Source: Hymenobacter frigidus (GTDB lineage Bacteria; Bacteroidota; Bacteroidia; Cytophagales; Hymenobacteraceae). Taken from it: a stretch of DNA of 64,000 nucleotides. The position numbers and the translations under genes were made by a program. Positions 34,585 through 42,680 of the stretch are shown here, one piece after another. The stretch covers positions 85,754 to 149,753 of the forward strand of contig NZ_BMGY01000008.1 in NCBI RefSeq assembly GCF_014640435.1, in the 5' to 3' direction. Numbering within the stretch: position 1 is the first letter of the stretch; every line of letters begins with the position of its first letter. The notes under the pieces are model-generated. The model did no database searches, was not told the DNA's origin, and saw nothing but the letters and a program-made list of their open reading frames with translations.

Positions 34585-35745
34585 ATGTCCGCACCACTTT
34601 CCGCCGCCGCCACTCCGGCTCCGTCCCTGCTTCGCTCCACTACCCGCGTGGCGTGGTTCCTGCTGGGGGCCTTGTTTATCTTTTCCGGCCTCATCAAGCT
34701 GAACGACCCGGTGGGCACGGCCCTGAAGCTGGAAGAATACTTCGACGTATTTGCCGTCGATCTGCCGGCGCTCGATGGGCTGTTTCGCTCGCTGGGCGGC
34801 AGCTCACGGCTGCTCTCCATCCTGCTCAGCTCGCTGGAAGTAATTCTGGGGGCGGCGCTGCTACTGCGCTGGTACCTGCGCCAAACCCTGTGGGTACTGC
34901 TGGCGCTGCTGGTATTTTTCACCTTCCTCACGTTTTATTCGGCGGCTCTTAACAAGGTGACGGACTGCGGCTGCTTCGGCGATTTCGTCAAGCTCACGCC
35001 CTGGACGTCGTTTGCCAAGGACCTGTTTTTGCTGCTGCTCTGGTTCGTTGTGTTTTCCAACCAGCGGTTTTTGCGCCATTCTTTTGTGCAAGGCACGACC
35101 GGCATCATGACCATGACGTTTGTAACCGCCATTGCCATTGGCATTGGGGTGCGGGCGCTGGGCCACCTGCCATATTTTGACTTTCTGCCCTACAAAGTCG
35201 GCAACAACATTGGCCAGCTGATGAAGCCAGCGGAGCCGGCCCGCTACAACTACACGTTTGAGCACAACGGCGAAACCAAGGTCTTCAACGAGTTTCCGAC
35301 GGATACTACCTGGAAATACAAATCGATGCAAACGCTCAACTCCAAGGAGTCGACGCCGGTTATCACCGACTTTGGGGTGAGCGACGAGAATGGCAACTCC
35401 TACACCCAGGAGCTCCTCAAGGGCAATAAGCTCGTGCTCATCGTGCAGAACACGAACAAAACGGACCGCGACCGATTCGCGGAAATTAATAAGCTGCTCA
35501 ATTCGGTGGGCAAGTCGCGCAAGAACATCACCGCCATCACCATCACCAGCACGAGCCCAGGCAAGTTCGACACTTTCCGCCACGAGATGAACATCGCCAC
35601 GCCCTACTACTTTGCCGACGCGACCGTGCTCAAATCCATAGTTCGCTCGAACCCCGGCCTGATGGTGTTGCAGGATGGCGTGGTGCGCGCCAAGTACCAC
35701 TACCACGACATCCCGGAGCTGTTCGAGGTGGAAAAAGCGCTGTAG
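34585..35745 (+). CDS. BT_3928-family DoxX/thioredoxin-like membrane protein
   Basis: A 386-residue protein. Residues 20-180 form DoxX-type helices (VAWFLLGALFIFSGLIKLNDP, then a CGCFGDF motif following helix 3). The C-terminal half is a periplasmic thioredoxin-like domain (LKGNKLVLIVQNTNKTDRD, then FRHEMNIATPYYFADAT). The family is found with a permease and a shikimate kinase in Bacteroidota, as here, with a 12-bp gap to the next gene. A redox or quinone-linked role is a guess. Start ATG at 34585 is set by the membrane start; the frame reaches 34549. Confidence 0.82.
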   Translation: MSAPLSAAATPAPSLLRSTTRVAWFLLGALFIFSGLIKLNDPVGTALKLEEYFDVFAVDLPALDGLFRSLGGSSRLLSILLSSLEVILGAALLLRWYLRQTLWVLLALLVFFTFLTFYSAALNKVTDCGCFGDFVKLTPWTSFAKDLFLLLLWFVVFSNQRFLRHSFVQGTTGIMTMTFVTAIAIGIGVRALGHLPYFDFLPYKVGNNIGQLMKPAEPARYNYTFEHNGETKVFNEFPTDTTWKYKSMQTLNSKESTPVITDFGVSDENGNSYTQELLKGNKLVLIVQNTNKTDRDRFAEINKLLNSVGKSRKNITAITITSTSPGKFDTFRHEMNIATPYYFADATVLKSIVRSNPGLMVLQDGVVRAKYHYHDIPELFEVEKAL

Positions 35746-35757
35746 CCCATCCGCCGA

Positions 35758-36816
35758 ATGCTTCCTTTCATTCTCCGCCGCCTTGCCCAGGGCCTGCTTG
35801 TGCTGGCGGGCGTGGCGTGCACGGTGTTTTTGCTGTTTAATGTGCTGCCCGGCGACCCCGCCGCCCTGCTGGCCGGCCAACGCTCCGATGTGGCCACCAA
35901 AGCCGCCATCACCGCCGACCTGGGCCTCGACCAGCCGCTGCCCACCCGCCTGGTTGGCTACCTCAACGATGTATCACCGCTGGGCCTGCACCCGCGCGAC
36001 TCGGCCGGCCAGGCCCGCTACGGCGGCGTAACGCTGCTGCCGCTGGGCTCCCGCGCGCTGGTACTGAAAAAGCCCTACCTGCGTCGCTCCTTCCAGAGCA
36101 ATAAGGACGTGCTGCGCATTCTATTGGACTATTTTCCGGGTACGCTGTGGCTGGCGCTGGCCGCCATGCTTATTGCCAGCGTGGGCGGCATTGCCTTTGG
36201 GGTAGCAGCGGCGCTACGGCCGCAGTCGTGGCTGGATAGAGCGTTGGTCACCACTTCGGTGCTGGGCATTTCGGTGCCCTCGTTCGTGGCGGCCATCCTC
36301 ATCGCCGTCACCTTCGGCTTTTATTGGAGCCATTGGACTGGCCTGAGCCTCACCGGGCAGCTCTACGAAACGGACCCGTTCAGCGGCGAGCGGCACCTGG
36401 TGCTGCGCAATTTGCTGCTGCCAGCCGTGGCGCTGGGCATCCGGCCGCTGGCCATCATCACGCAGCTCACCCGCTCCAGCATGCTCGATGTGCTGAGCCA
36501 GGACTACATCCGCACGGCCCGCGCCAAGGGCCTCAGCCAAACCGCCACCGTGCTGCACCACGCCCTGCGCAATGCCCTCAACCCGGTGGTGACGGCCGTA
36601 TCGGGCTGGCTGGCCTCGCTCATGGCCGGGGCATTTTTTATCGAATACATCTTCAACTGGAAAGGCCTGGGCACCGTGACGCTGCGGGCCGTCGAAAACC
36701 TGGATTTTCCGGTCGTGATGGGCGCTACACTGTTTGTAGCGGCTCTTTTTGTGGTGATAAACATTGCCGTCGATGTCCTCTACGCCGTGCTCGACCCGCG
36801 GGTGAAGCTCAATTAA
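35758..36816 (+). CDS. ABC transporter permease, dipeptide/oligopeptide type
   Basis: A 352-residue inner-membrane permease. N-terminal helix MLPFILRRLAQGLLVLAGV with FNVLPGDPA, five further helices, and the EAA-type loop that contacts the ATPase (YIRTARAKGLSQTATVLHHALRNAL written in parts: RTARAKGLS, HHALRNALNPV). No ATPase, second permease or binding protein is adjacent, so it relies on subunits elsewhere. The next gene begins 1 bp after its stop. Confidence 0.88.
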   Translation: MLPFILRRLAQGLLVLAGVACTVFLLFNVLPGDPAALLAGQRSDVATKAAITADLGLDQPLPTRLVGYLNDVSPLGLHPRDSAGQARYGGVTLLPLGSRALVLKKPYLRRSFQSNKDVLRILLDYFPGTLWLALAAMLIASVGGIAFGVAAALRPQSWLDRALVTTSVLGISVPSFVAAILIAVTFGFYWSHWTGLSLTGQLYETDPFSGERHLVLRNLLLPAVALGIRPLAIITQLTRSSMLDVLSQDYIRTARAKGLSQTATVLHHALRNALNPVVTAVSGWLASLMAGAFFIEYIFNWKGLGTVTLRAVENLDFPVVMGATLFVAALFVVINIAVDVLYAVLDPRVKLN

Positions 36817-36817
36817 C

Positions 36818-37366
36818 ATGAACAACGAGGCAAGCGGAACAAAGCTCTACCTTATCGGCATGCCGGGTTCGGGTAAAACGACGCTGGGCCGAACCCTGGC
36901 GGTGCATTTTGGCCTACCGTTTCTGGACCTGGATGCTGCGATAGTGGCCCAGGCCGGGCAGCCCATTCCGGCCATCTTCCAGCAGTACGGCGAAGCACAT
37001 TTTCGCCGGCTTGAAGCCGAGGTTCTGCGCACCGTGGTGGCCCGGCCGGGGCCGCTGGTGCTGGCTACCGGCGGCGGCACGCCGTGCTTTCACGACAACC
37101 TTACGGTACTGAACACCAATGGCTTCACCGTGTGGCTCGATGTGCCAGAACCAGTGCTGGCGGCTCGGCTGGCGGCTACTGCCGAAACCAGTAGCCGGCC
37201 CCTGCTGGCCGCCACCGGCCCAACTGCAATGTGGCTTCGTGAAACCCTAGGTGCCCGTAGTGAGTTTTATGGGCGAGCCCGGTTGCGCTATGCGGCCGCT
37301 ACTGAACCCGTGAGCGTACTTATTGCGCAGCTACGGACAGCGGGCTTTGCGCTTTCCGACCGCTGA
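36818..37366 (+). CDS. aroK: Shikimate kinase
   Basis: Phosphorylates shikimate in aromatic amino acid synthesis. The 182 residues contain the Walker A motif GMPGSGKT (14-21), the substrate residues of LDLDAAI, the glycine triplet ATGGGTP, and the lid region with RPLLA. It follows the permease with a 1-bp gap, so it is likely on the same transcript. Other aro genes are not in the window. Confidence 0.92.
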   Translation: MNNEASGTKLYLIGMPGSGKTTLGRTLAVHFGLPFLDLDAAIVAQAGQPIPAIFQQYGEAHFRRLEAEVLRTVVARPGPLVLATGGGTPCFHDNLTVLNTNGFTVWLDVPEPVLAARLAATAETSSRPLLAATGPTAMWLRETLGARSEFYGRARLRYAAATEPVSVLIAQLRTAGFALSDR

Positions 37367-37382
37367 TTTGGCGTCGGGCGCG

Positions 37383-37390
37383 TAATTTTG
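37383..37390 (+). promoter_or_regulatory. Possible -7 box of the hydroxylase gene
   Basis: TAATTTTG, full match to TAnnTTTG, 31 bases before the ATG at 37422. A TTTG at 37367-37370 is too close to serve as the -33 element. Confidence 0.4.
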
Positions 37391-37421
37391 TTAATTGATT
37401 CTTGCGTCGCTCGTTACCCTT

Positions 37422-38093
37422 ATGCAATCAGTATCCCCCGAAGAACCCACCGTGCTGGCCCCTGAGCCGGCTGTTGCCACCGTGCGGCCCAAGCACAAAG
37501 GTTCGGCGCAGCTCTTCCAGAACCCGGTGCTGGAGCGCCTTTCGCACACGCACATTGCCCTGCCAGTAGGCATTTTCGCCGCTACCGGGGTGCTAAGCTT
37601 GTACTATGGTATTGCGCACGGCTTCATGTCGGGGCTGTCGGCGCTGGGGCTGTTTTTGCTCGGCTTATTCGCCTTCAGTTTCGCTGAATACCTGGTGCAC
37701 CGCTACCTCTACCACATTCCGGCCACCACGCCGGGGCGGGCCAAGTTTCAGTACACCATGCACGGTGTGCACCACGAATATCCCAAGGATAAGACCCGGC
37801 TGGCGATGCCGCCCATCATCACGGTGTTTGTGGTGTCGTTGCTGTTCTTCATCTTCCGCCTCAGCTTCGGCTCGTATGCGTTCGGGCTGCTGGCGGGCTT
37901 CACCTTCGGCTACGCCATGTATTTGTTCGTGCACTACGCCATCCACGCATATTCGCCGCCCAAGAACTTCCTAAAAGTGTGGTGGACGCACCACAGCCAG
38001 CACCACTACCGGCAGGACGAGGTGGCCTTTGGCGTGAGCAGCACGCTCTGGGACCACATCATCGGAACCATGCCCAGCAAGAAGGGCGCGTAG
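37422..38093 (+). CDS. Fatty acid hydroxylase family protein
   Basis: A 223-residue membrane di-iron enzyme with the histidine clusters of the sterol desaturase/fatty acid hydroxylase superfamily: HRYLYH, HGVHHEYP, HYAIH and WWTHHSQHHY. Four hydrophobic segments (e.g. LSALGLFLLGLFAFSFAEYL). The likely reaction is hydroxylation of a fatty acyl chain, perhaps for 2-hydroxy fatty acids of sphingolipids or ornithine lipids that occur in this phylum; the precise substrate is a guess. Start at 37422 is preferred over a TTG at 37395. Confidence 0.87.
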   Translation: MQSVSPEEPTVLAPEPAVATVRPKHKGSAQLFQNPVLERLSHTHIALPVGIFAATGVLSLYYGIAHGFMSGLSALGLFLLGLFAFSFAEYLVHRYLYHIPATTPGRAKFQYTMHGVHHEYPKDKTRLAMPPIITVFVVSLLFFIFRLSFGSYAFGLLAGFTFGYAMYLFVHYAIHAYSPPKNFLKVWWTHHSQHHYRQDEVAFGVSSTLWDHIIGTMPSKKGA

Positions 38094-38114
38094 TACCGCG
38101 CCCGCGCATTACCC

Positions 38115-38159
38115 ATAAAAAAGGGGCGATTCCAGTACGGATTCGCCCCTTTTTTATGC
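38115..38159. terminator. Bidirectional terminator
   Basis: ATAAAAAAGGGGCGA / TCGCCCCTTTTTTAT hairpin between the convergent hydroxylase and small lipoprotein genes. Confidence 0.9.
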
Positions 38160-38176
38160 AAACGGCTGGAGTATTC

Positions 38177-38356
38177 CTAGGACCGCGGGCCGCGCATCTT
38201 GTTTACAATGAAGAACAGCAGCGCTACCACAATAAACACCGCAATGATGCCCGTGTAGGCCCCTGCTTTGAAGATGCTACCGATGGCATCGCAGCTGGTG
38301 AGCGTGGTGGCCAGTGCCAGGAAGAATGCGAAGAGGGAAAGGCGGGAAGCAGTCAT
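38177..38356 (-). CDS. 59-residue lipoprotein with one transmembrane helix
   Basis: A small gene below the usual length cut-off. It reads MTASRLSLFAFFLALATTL then TSCDAIGSIFKAG and a second hydrophobic run (YTGIIAVFIVVALLFFIV) ending NKMRGPRS. The lipobox TSC follows the first hydrophobic stretch. Similar small proteins of the form SC-x-IG-x-IFKAG followed by a helix are common in Bacteroidota and are often left unnamed; the function is unknown. The convergent terminator at 38115 supports an expressed gene. Confidence 0.8.
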   Translation of the reverse strand: MTASRLSLFAFFLALATTLTSCDAIGSIFKAGAYTGIIAVFIVVALLFFIVNKMRGPRS

Positions 38357-38504
38357 GGCTGTGAGTGAAAGAAGAGAGTGAAAGAAAGTGCCGGCTGCCG
38401 TGGTACGGCCGAATATGTCCTGATACTAACCCTAACCGCAAAAGGTTAGGCGAAACCCGTCGCCACGCCTTCCGCCGGACCGAGCGAGCTGCCACGCCGT
38501 CGGC

Positions 38505-38512
38505 TAGCTTTG
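38505..38512 (+). promoter_or_regulatory. -7 box of the DUF1684 gene
   Basis: TAGCTTTG ends 4 bases before the ATG at 38517, predicting a leaderless mRNA. Confidence 0.5.
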
Positions 38513-38516
38513 GGGC

Positions 38517-39140
38517 ATGAATCGTTCCCTGCTTTTCGCCATTCTTTTACTACTCTGGAGCCGCCTCGTTGCGGGCCAAACCCGGCCGGACAGCCTTGTG
38601 CACCGGCAGTTGGTGCAGGTGTTTCAGCAGGACCTCAACCGGGAATTCGCTGACCCCAAGGAATCGCCGCTCACGGCGGCGGAGCGTCAGGCTTTTACCA
38701 CCCTGCCCTTCTACCCCACCCGCTACGCCTATGTGGTGCAGGCGCAACTGTTGCGCGATTCTACTTCCCGGCCCTTCGCTATGGAAACCAGCACCGCGCA
38801 CCGGCCGCTCTACCGCAAATACGGCGAGCTGCGCTTCGTACTGAATGGCCAGGCACAACGCCTGAGCGTGTACCAAAGCGTCGATTTACTGAAGCGGCCC
38901 GGCTTTGAGGACTATCTGTTCGTACCCTTCACCGACCTCACCAACGGCCACGGCAGCTACGGCGGGGGCCGCTACCTCGATTTGCGCATTCCGCCAGCGG
39001 GCAGCAGCGGGCTGACGCTGGATTTTAACCGCGCCTACAACCCTTCCTGCGCGTATAACCACGGCTATTCCTGCCCCGTGCCACCGGCCGAAAACCGGCT
39101 GGCGGCAACTATTCCCGCAGGAGTGCGGAGCGACCATTAG
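38517..39140 (+). CDS. DUF1684 family secreted protein
   Basis: A 207-residue protein with a signal peptide (MNRSLLFAILLLLWSRLVAGQ). The family body has LTAAERQAFTTLPFYPTRYAY, the strands ELRFVLNGQAQRLSVYQ, FVPFTDLTNGHGSYGGGRYL and the C-terminal LDFNRAYNPSCAYNHGYSCPVPP with two cysteines. The last motif (FNxAYNPYCAY) is characteristic and highly conserved. Function not established. Start ATG at 38517, behind a promoter box. Confidence 0.88.
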   Translation: MNRSLLFAILLLLWSRLVAGQTRPDSLVHRQLVQVFQQDLNREFADPKESPLTAAERQAFTTLPFYPTRYAYVVQAQLLRDSTSRPFAMETSTAHRPLYRKYGELRFVLNGQAQRLSVYQSVDLLKRPGFEDYLFVPFTDLTNGHGSYGGGRYLDLRIPPAGSSGLTLDFNRAYNPSCAYNHGYSCPVPPAENRLAATIPAGVRSDH

Positions 39141-39157
39141 AGAATGTATTCTTAAAA

Positions 39158-39267
39158 AAGAACGTCATGCTGAGCGCAGCCGAAGCATCTCTACCGCATA
39201 ACTAATCCTGATGAGGGGATTACTGCTGCGGTAAAGATGCTTCGGCTGCGCTCAGCATGACATTCTT
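39158..39267. repeat. Dispersed palindrome, copy 6 (type A)
   Basis: 110-bp palindrome with arms AGAACGTCATGCTGAGCGCA / TGCGCTCAGCATGACATTCT and inner GCCGAAGCATCTCTACCGCA facing TGCGGTAAAGATGCTTCGGC. It lies between the convergent DUF1684 and TPM genes. Confidence 0.87.
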
Positions 39268-39306
39268 CTGATTATCGTCTGTCGGGTCTTTCCGATGAGC
39301 AGTAGT

Positions 39307-40194
39307 CTACCAGTCGCCGCTGGCACCGCCGCCGCCACTGCTGCCGCCGCCAAAGCCCCCGCCGCCCCCGAAGCCACCGCCCCCGCCGCCCCCAAAGCCG
39401 CCCCCACCGCCGCCGAAGCCGCCCCCACCGCCGCCGCCGAGCAGGGTGCCGAGCAGGAAAGGCGGAAAGAAACCGCCCCCGCCGACGCCCCGGTTGCCGC
39501 GCCCGCCACCACCGCCCCGGTTGCGCAGGAGCACGAAAATGATGACCATTGCTCCGATTATCAGCCAAAAGGGGATGCCCGAGCCCGAACCGTCGCGCGA
39601 GCGTCGGGGGCGGGCATCGGCCGGGTCGGCCTTGTACTCGCCCTTGGCCAGGGCAATGAGCTGGTCGGTGGCGCGGTCGAGGCCGGCGTAGTACTGGTTT
39701 TGGCGGAAAGCCGGCACCAGCGTATTGCTGATGATGCGCTTGGCCAAGGCATCGGGTACGGCCCCTTCCAGGCCATAACCGGTTTGGATGCGGGCGGCGC
39801 GCTCCTGCTGGGCCACCAATATCAGGATGCCGTTGTTTTTGCCCTTACGGCCAATGCCCCAGGCTTCGTAGAGTTTCTGAGCGTAGTCGGCAATTTCGTT
39901 GCCGTCGAGCGTGGGCACGGTCACCACCGCAATCTGCGACGATGTGCTGTCGTTGTACGCCACCAGCTTTTGCTCCAGCGCGTCGGCCTCGCCCGGCTGC
40001 ATCAGGCGCGCCAGGTCATTGACGAGGCGCGGCGGGTTGGGGCGCGGCGGCAAGCCCTGCGCCCAGGTGCCCATCAATGGCAGCAGCCAGAGCAGGGCCA
40101 ACAGCAACGGCCACGCCAACCGGCTGCCCGCTGGTGTGCGGGTTGCTACGCGTGGCCAGATATCTAACCTGGCATTAGCCACGGAAATTTTCAT
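39307..40194 (-). CDS. TPM-domain membrane protein with glycine-rich tail (YgcG type)
   Basis: A 295-residue protein: signal sequence, a TPM_phosphatase domain from about residue 57 (RLVNDLARLMQPGEADALE, IAVVTVPTLDGNEIADYA, NNGILILVAQQERAARIQTG), a transmembrane helix (about 213-230, WLIIGAMVIIFVLL), and a C-terminal tail of more than 60 residues made largely of Gly, Phe and Ser (GGGGGFGGGG). The gene overlaps its upstream neighbour by 4 bases (ATGA). With lemA it forms a conserved lemA-TPM cluster thought to act at the membrane. Biochemical role unclear. Confidence 0.87.
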   Translation of the reverse strand: MKISVANARLDIWPRVATRTPAGSRLAWPLLLALLWLLPLMGTWAQGLPPRPNPPRLVNDLARLMQPGEADALEQKLVAYNDSTSSQIAVVTVPTLDGNEIADYAQKLYEAWGIGRKGKNNGILILVAQQERAARIQTGYGLEGAVPDALAKRIISNTLVPAFRQNQYYAGLDRATDQLIALAKGEYKADPADARPRRSRDGSGSGIPFWLIIGAMVIIFVLLRNRGGGGGRGNRGVGGGGFFPPFLLGTLLGGGGGGGFGGGGGGFGGGGGGGFGGGGGFGGGSSGGGGASGDW

Positions 40195-40649
40195 TTGTCG
40201 GAGGACGGCCCGGGGCCGCCGAAAGAAATGGCGTCGTCCAATTCATTCTGGTCGGACGGGGCGTGGTAGGGGAAGTAGCGCTGCAGCTGCTCGCCCACCA
40301 GTTTGATGCCGCGCTCCAGGCCCAGCACGTAGTTTTTGCGCCGGAACTGTTCCAGCACGGTCTCTTTGGTGGTTTCCCAGAAGTCGTCGGGCACAACGGA
40401 GTTGATGGCGGCATCGCCGATTACGGCAAACTGGCGGCTTTGCCAGGCCAAATAAAACAGTACCCCGTTGCGAGCGGCCGTCTTGTGCATGTTTAGCTCA
40501 CCAAATACCTGCGCGGCCCGGTCCAACGGCTCGGGCGTGGGGCAGGTATCTTCCAGATGCACCCGGATTTCGCCTGAGGTCGTGATTTCGGCCTGCCGGA
40601 TGGCTGCGACCAGCGCCGCATCCTGCGCGGGAGTGAGAAAGGAGGTCAT
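40191..40649 (-). CDS. TPM-domain protein, soluble
   Basis: A 152-residue protein with the TPM_phosphatase fold (MTSFLTPAQDAALVAAIRQAE, then TSGEIRVHLED, NGVLFYLAWQSRQFAVIGD, LERGIKLVGEQLQRYFP). There is no signal peptide or helix, unlike the partner downstream. The 4-base overlap with that gene implies co-translation. It lies downstream of lemA, with a palindromic repeat between. Confidence 0.85.
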   Translation of the reverse strand: MTSFLTPAQDAALVAAIRQAEITTSGEIRVHLEDTCPTPEPLDRAAQVFGELNMHKTAARNGVLFYLAWQSRQFAVIGDAAINSVVPDDFWETTKETVLEQFRRKNYVLGLERGIKLVGEQLQRYFPYHAPSDQNELDDAISFGGPGPSSDK

Positions 40650-40669
40650 TATTAAGTTTGATTTAACCG

Positions 40670-40806
40670 AACGTCATGCCGAACGCAGCCGAGGCATCTC
40701 GCCCGCATCGTTGAACGATTGGGTTACCCACCAAGCGAGATGCCTCGGCTGCGCTCGGCATGACGTTCTTTTTCGGCATGACGTTCTTTTTCAGCATGAC
40801 GTCCTC
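40670..40806. repeat. Dispersed palindrome, copy 7, with two extra arm copies
   Basis: A palindrome at 40670-40767 (AACGTCATGCCGAACGCAGC / GCTGCGCTCGGCATGACGTT, inner GAGGCATCTCGC facing GCGAGATGCCTC), followed by two further copies of the terminal arm: TTTTTCGGCATGACGTTCTT and TTTTTCAGCATGACGTCCTC. This looks like replication slippage or repeated insertion at the arm. Confidence 0.85.
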
Positions 40807-40825
40807 TTACCAAAAAACCCAAACC

Positions 40826-41404
40826 TTAAAACTGAACCGTAGGGGCTTTGCTGGCGGCCGGGTCGGCTTCGAAATAAGGCTTGGGCTGGAAGCCGAACAT
40901 CCCGGAAAACAGGTTGTTCGGGAACGAGCGGGTGAACGTGTTGTAGTCGTTGGTGACGGCGTTGAACTTGTTGCGCTCCACGTTGATGCGGTTTTCGGTG
41001 CCCTCAATCTGGGCCTGCAGCTCCTGGAAGTTGGCGTTGGCCTTCAGGTCAGGATAATTTTCGGACACGGCCAGCAGGCGGCCCAACCCGGCCGACATCT
41101 GGCTCTGGGCTTCCTGGAATTTCTTGATGTTTTCGGGCGTCAGGTCGTTAGCGTTCAGCTGCACGCTGGTAGCCTTGGCGCGGGCTTCGATGACGCTAGT
41201 GAGGGTGCCCTGCTCAAACTTGGCGGCACCTTTCACGGTGTTCACCAGGTTGCCGATGAGGTCGTTACGACGCTGGTAGGAGCTTTGCACGTTGCCGGCC
41301 TGGGCTTTCACGGCTTGGTCGCGCTGTACCATGCCGTTGTAGCCGCACGATGACTGGGTGAGCAACAGGGCCAGGCCCGCGAAGTAGAGAAGGAAACGTT
41401 TCAT
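40826..41404 (-). CDS. LemA family lipoprotein
   Basis: A 192-residue protein with a lipobox (LALLLTQSSCG) followed by GYNGMVQRDQAVKAQ, the family coiled-coil (YQRRNDLIGNLVNTVKGAAK, then FQELQAQIEGTENRINVERN) and FPNNLFSGMFGF at the C-terminus. Most LemA proteins have a transmembrane anchor, and here the lipid plays that part. First gene of the lemA-TPM-TPM cluster; the next one follows after 177 bp that hold copy 7 of the palindrome. The start is at the signal sequence rather than 41464. Confidence 0.9.
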   Translation of the reverse strand: MKRFLLYFAGLALLLTQSSCGYNGMVQRDQAVKAQAGNVQSSYQRRNDLIGNLVNTVKGAAKFEQGTLTSVIEARAKATSVQLNANDLTPENIKKFQEAQSQMSAGLGRLLAVSENYPDLKANANFQELQAQIEGTENRINVERNKFNAVTNDYNTFTRSFPNNLFSGMFGFQPKPYFEADPAASKAPTVQF

Positions 41405-41616
41405 GGTGATGAATTGAGGAAATTGGGTATTTGAGTGGATTAATGGCAGGGGGTAGTGGAGCAAACCAAGCAGTTGTGCTATTGGTTTGGTATCGGGTCC
41501 GGCGCAAAGTACGCAGCTTGGCCCGTCAAGTTGTAGCTTGCTACTCAGCGAGCGGCATTTGCCGGCCCGCTACGGCCTGTTTGCCGTCTTCGCCTTCCCG
41601 CTCTCCCCTCTCCCAA

Positions 41617-42618
41617 ATGAAAGCCGTTATCCCCGTTGCCGGCATTGGCTCGCGCCTGCGTCCTCACACCCACACCCAGCCCAAAAGTCTGGTTCCGGTA
41701 GCCGGCAATACCATCCTGGGCCACATTATCGACCGTCTGACAGCCGCTGGCATCACCGAATTCGTGTTCATTGTGGGCTACCTGGGCGATAAAATCGTGC
41801 GCTACGTGCGCCGCACCTACCCCGACCTGAAAGCCACCTTTGTGGTGCAGGAGCCCCGCGAGGGCATCGGGCACGCACTGTGGCTGGCCCGCGAGGAGTT
41901 TCGCCACGACGAGGACGGCGTGCTCGTCATGCTCGGCGACACCATTGTGGACGTGGACCTGCCCGCCCTGATGGCCACGCCCGGCTCGGTGCTGGCCGTG
42001 AAGGAAGTGAAGGACCCCACCCGGTTCGGCATTGTGGAAACCACCATGCACGGCCGCGTGAGCAAGGTAGTGGAGAAGCCCAAAATCCCGAAATCCAACT
42101 ACGCCATGGTGGGCCTCTACAAGCTGGCCTACCCCGAAAAGCTGGCCCAGGCCCTGGAATGGCTGCACGATTCGGACGTGCGCACCCACGGCGAGCTGCA
42201 GCTCACCGATGCGCTGATGCACCTCATCGAACAAGGCGAACCCATGACGACCTGCCCGGTGGATAACTGGTTCGACTGCGGCCGCAAGGAAACCCTGCTC
42301 GAAGCCAACGCCCGCCTGCTCAACCGGCCCGAGTTTTTAGAGGGGCGCGACTACTCCGAGTTTCCCGACGCCGTGATTATTCCGCCGGTCAGCATCGGGC
42401 GCGGCTGCCAGATTTCGCACTCCATCATCGGCCCCAACGTGGCCATTGGCGATAAAACCATTATCAAAAACTGCATTCTGAGCGACTCCATCATCGGGAC
42501 GTACTCCGAATTGCGTTCGGCCGTGATGCACGACTGCATCGTGGGCTCCGACGCCTCGTTTCGGGGCATGAACCACTCGCTGAACATCGGCGACAACACC
42601 GAAATCGATTACAGCTAA
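41617..42618 (+). CDS. Sugar-1-phosphate nucleotidyltransferase
   Basis: A 333-residue enzyme that makes a nucleoside-diphosphate sugar. Signature at the N-terminus: MKAVIPVAGIGSRLRPHT with TQPKSLVPV, then the metal site EDGVLVMLGDTIVDVDL. The C-terminal part after about residue 245 has left-handed helix repeats (VSIGRGCQISHSIIGPNVAIG). Whether the sugar is glucose, mannose or another, and the nucleotide dTTP or GTP, cannot be told from sequence by eye. No sugar pathway genes surround it. ATG at 41617; the frame upstream to 41431 is unlikely. Confidence 0.85.
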   Translation: MKAVIPVAGIGSRLRPHTHTQPKSLVPVAGNTILGHIIDRLTAAGITEFVFIVGYLGDKIVRYVRRTYPDLKATFVVQEPREGIGHALWLAREEFRHDEDGVLVMLGDTIVDVDLPALMATPGSVLAVKEVKDPTRFGIVETTMHGRVSKVVEKPKIPKSNYAMVGLYKLAYPEKLAQALEWLHDSDVRTHGELQLTDALMHLIEQGEPMTTCPVDNWFDCGRKETLLEANARLLNRPEFLEGRDYSEFPDAVIIPPVSIGRGCQISHSIIGPNVAIGDKTIIKNCILSDSIIGTYSELRSAVMHDCIVGSDASFRGMNHSLNIGDNTEIDYS

Positions 42619-42680
42619 GAAACAGGTAGACGCTGGGCAGACGTTTCGTACTTTTCGGGACTTAACCACTCCTGTCGCGC

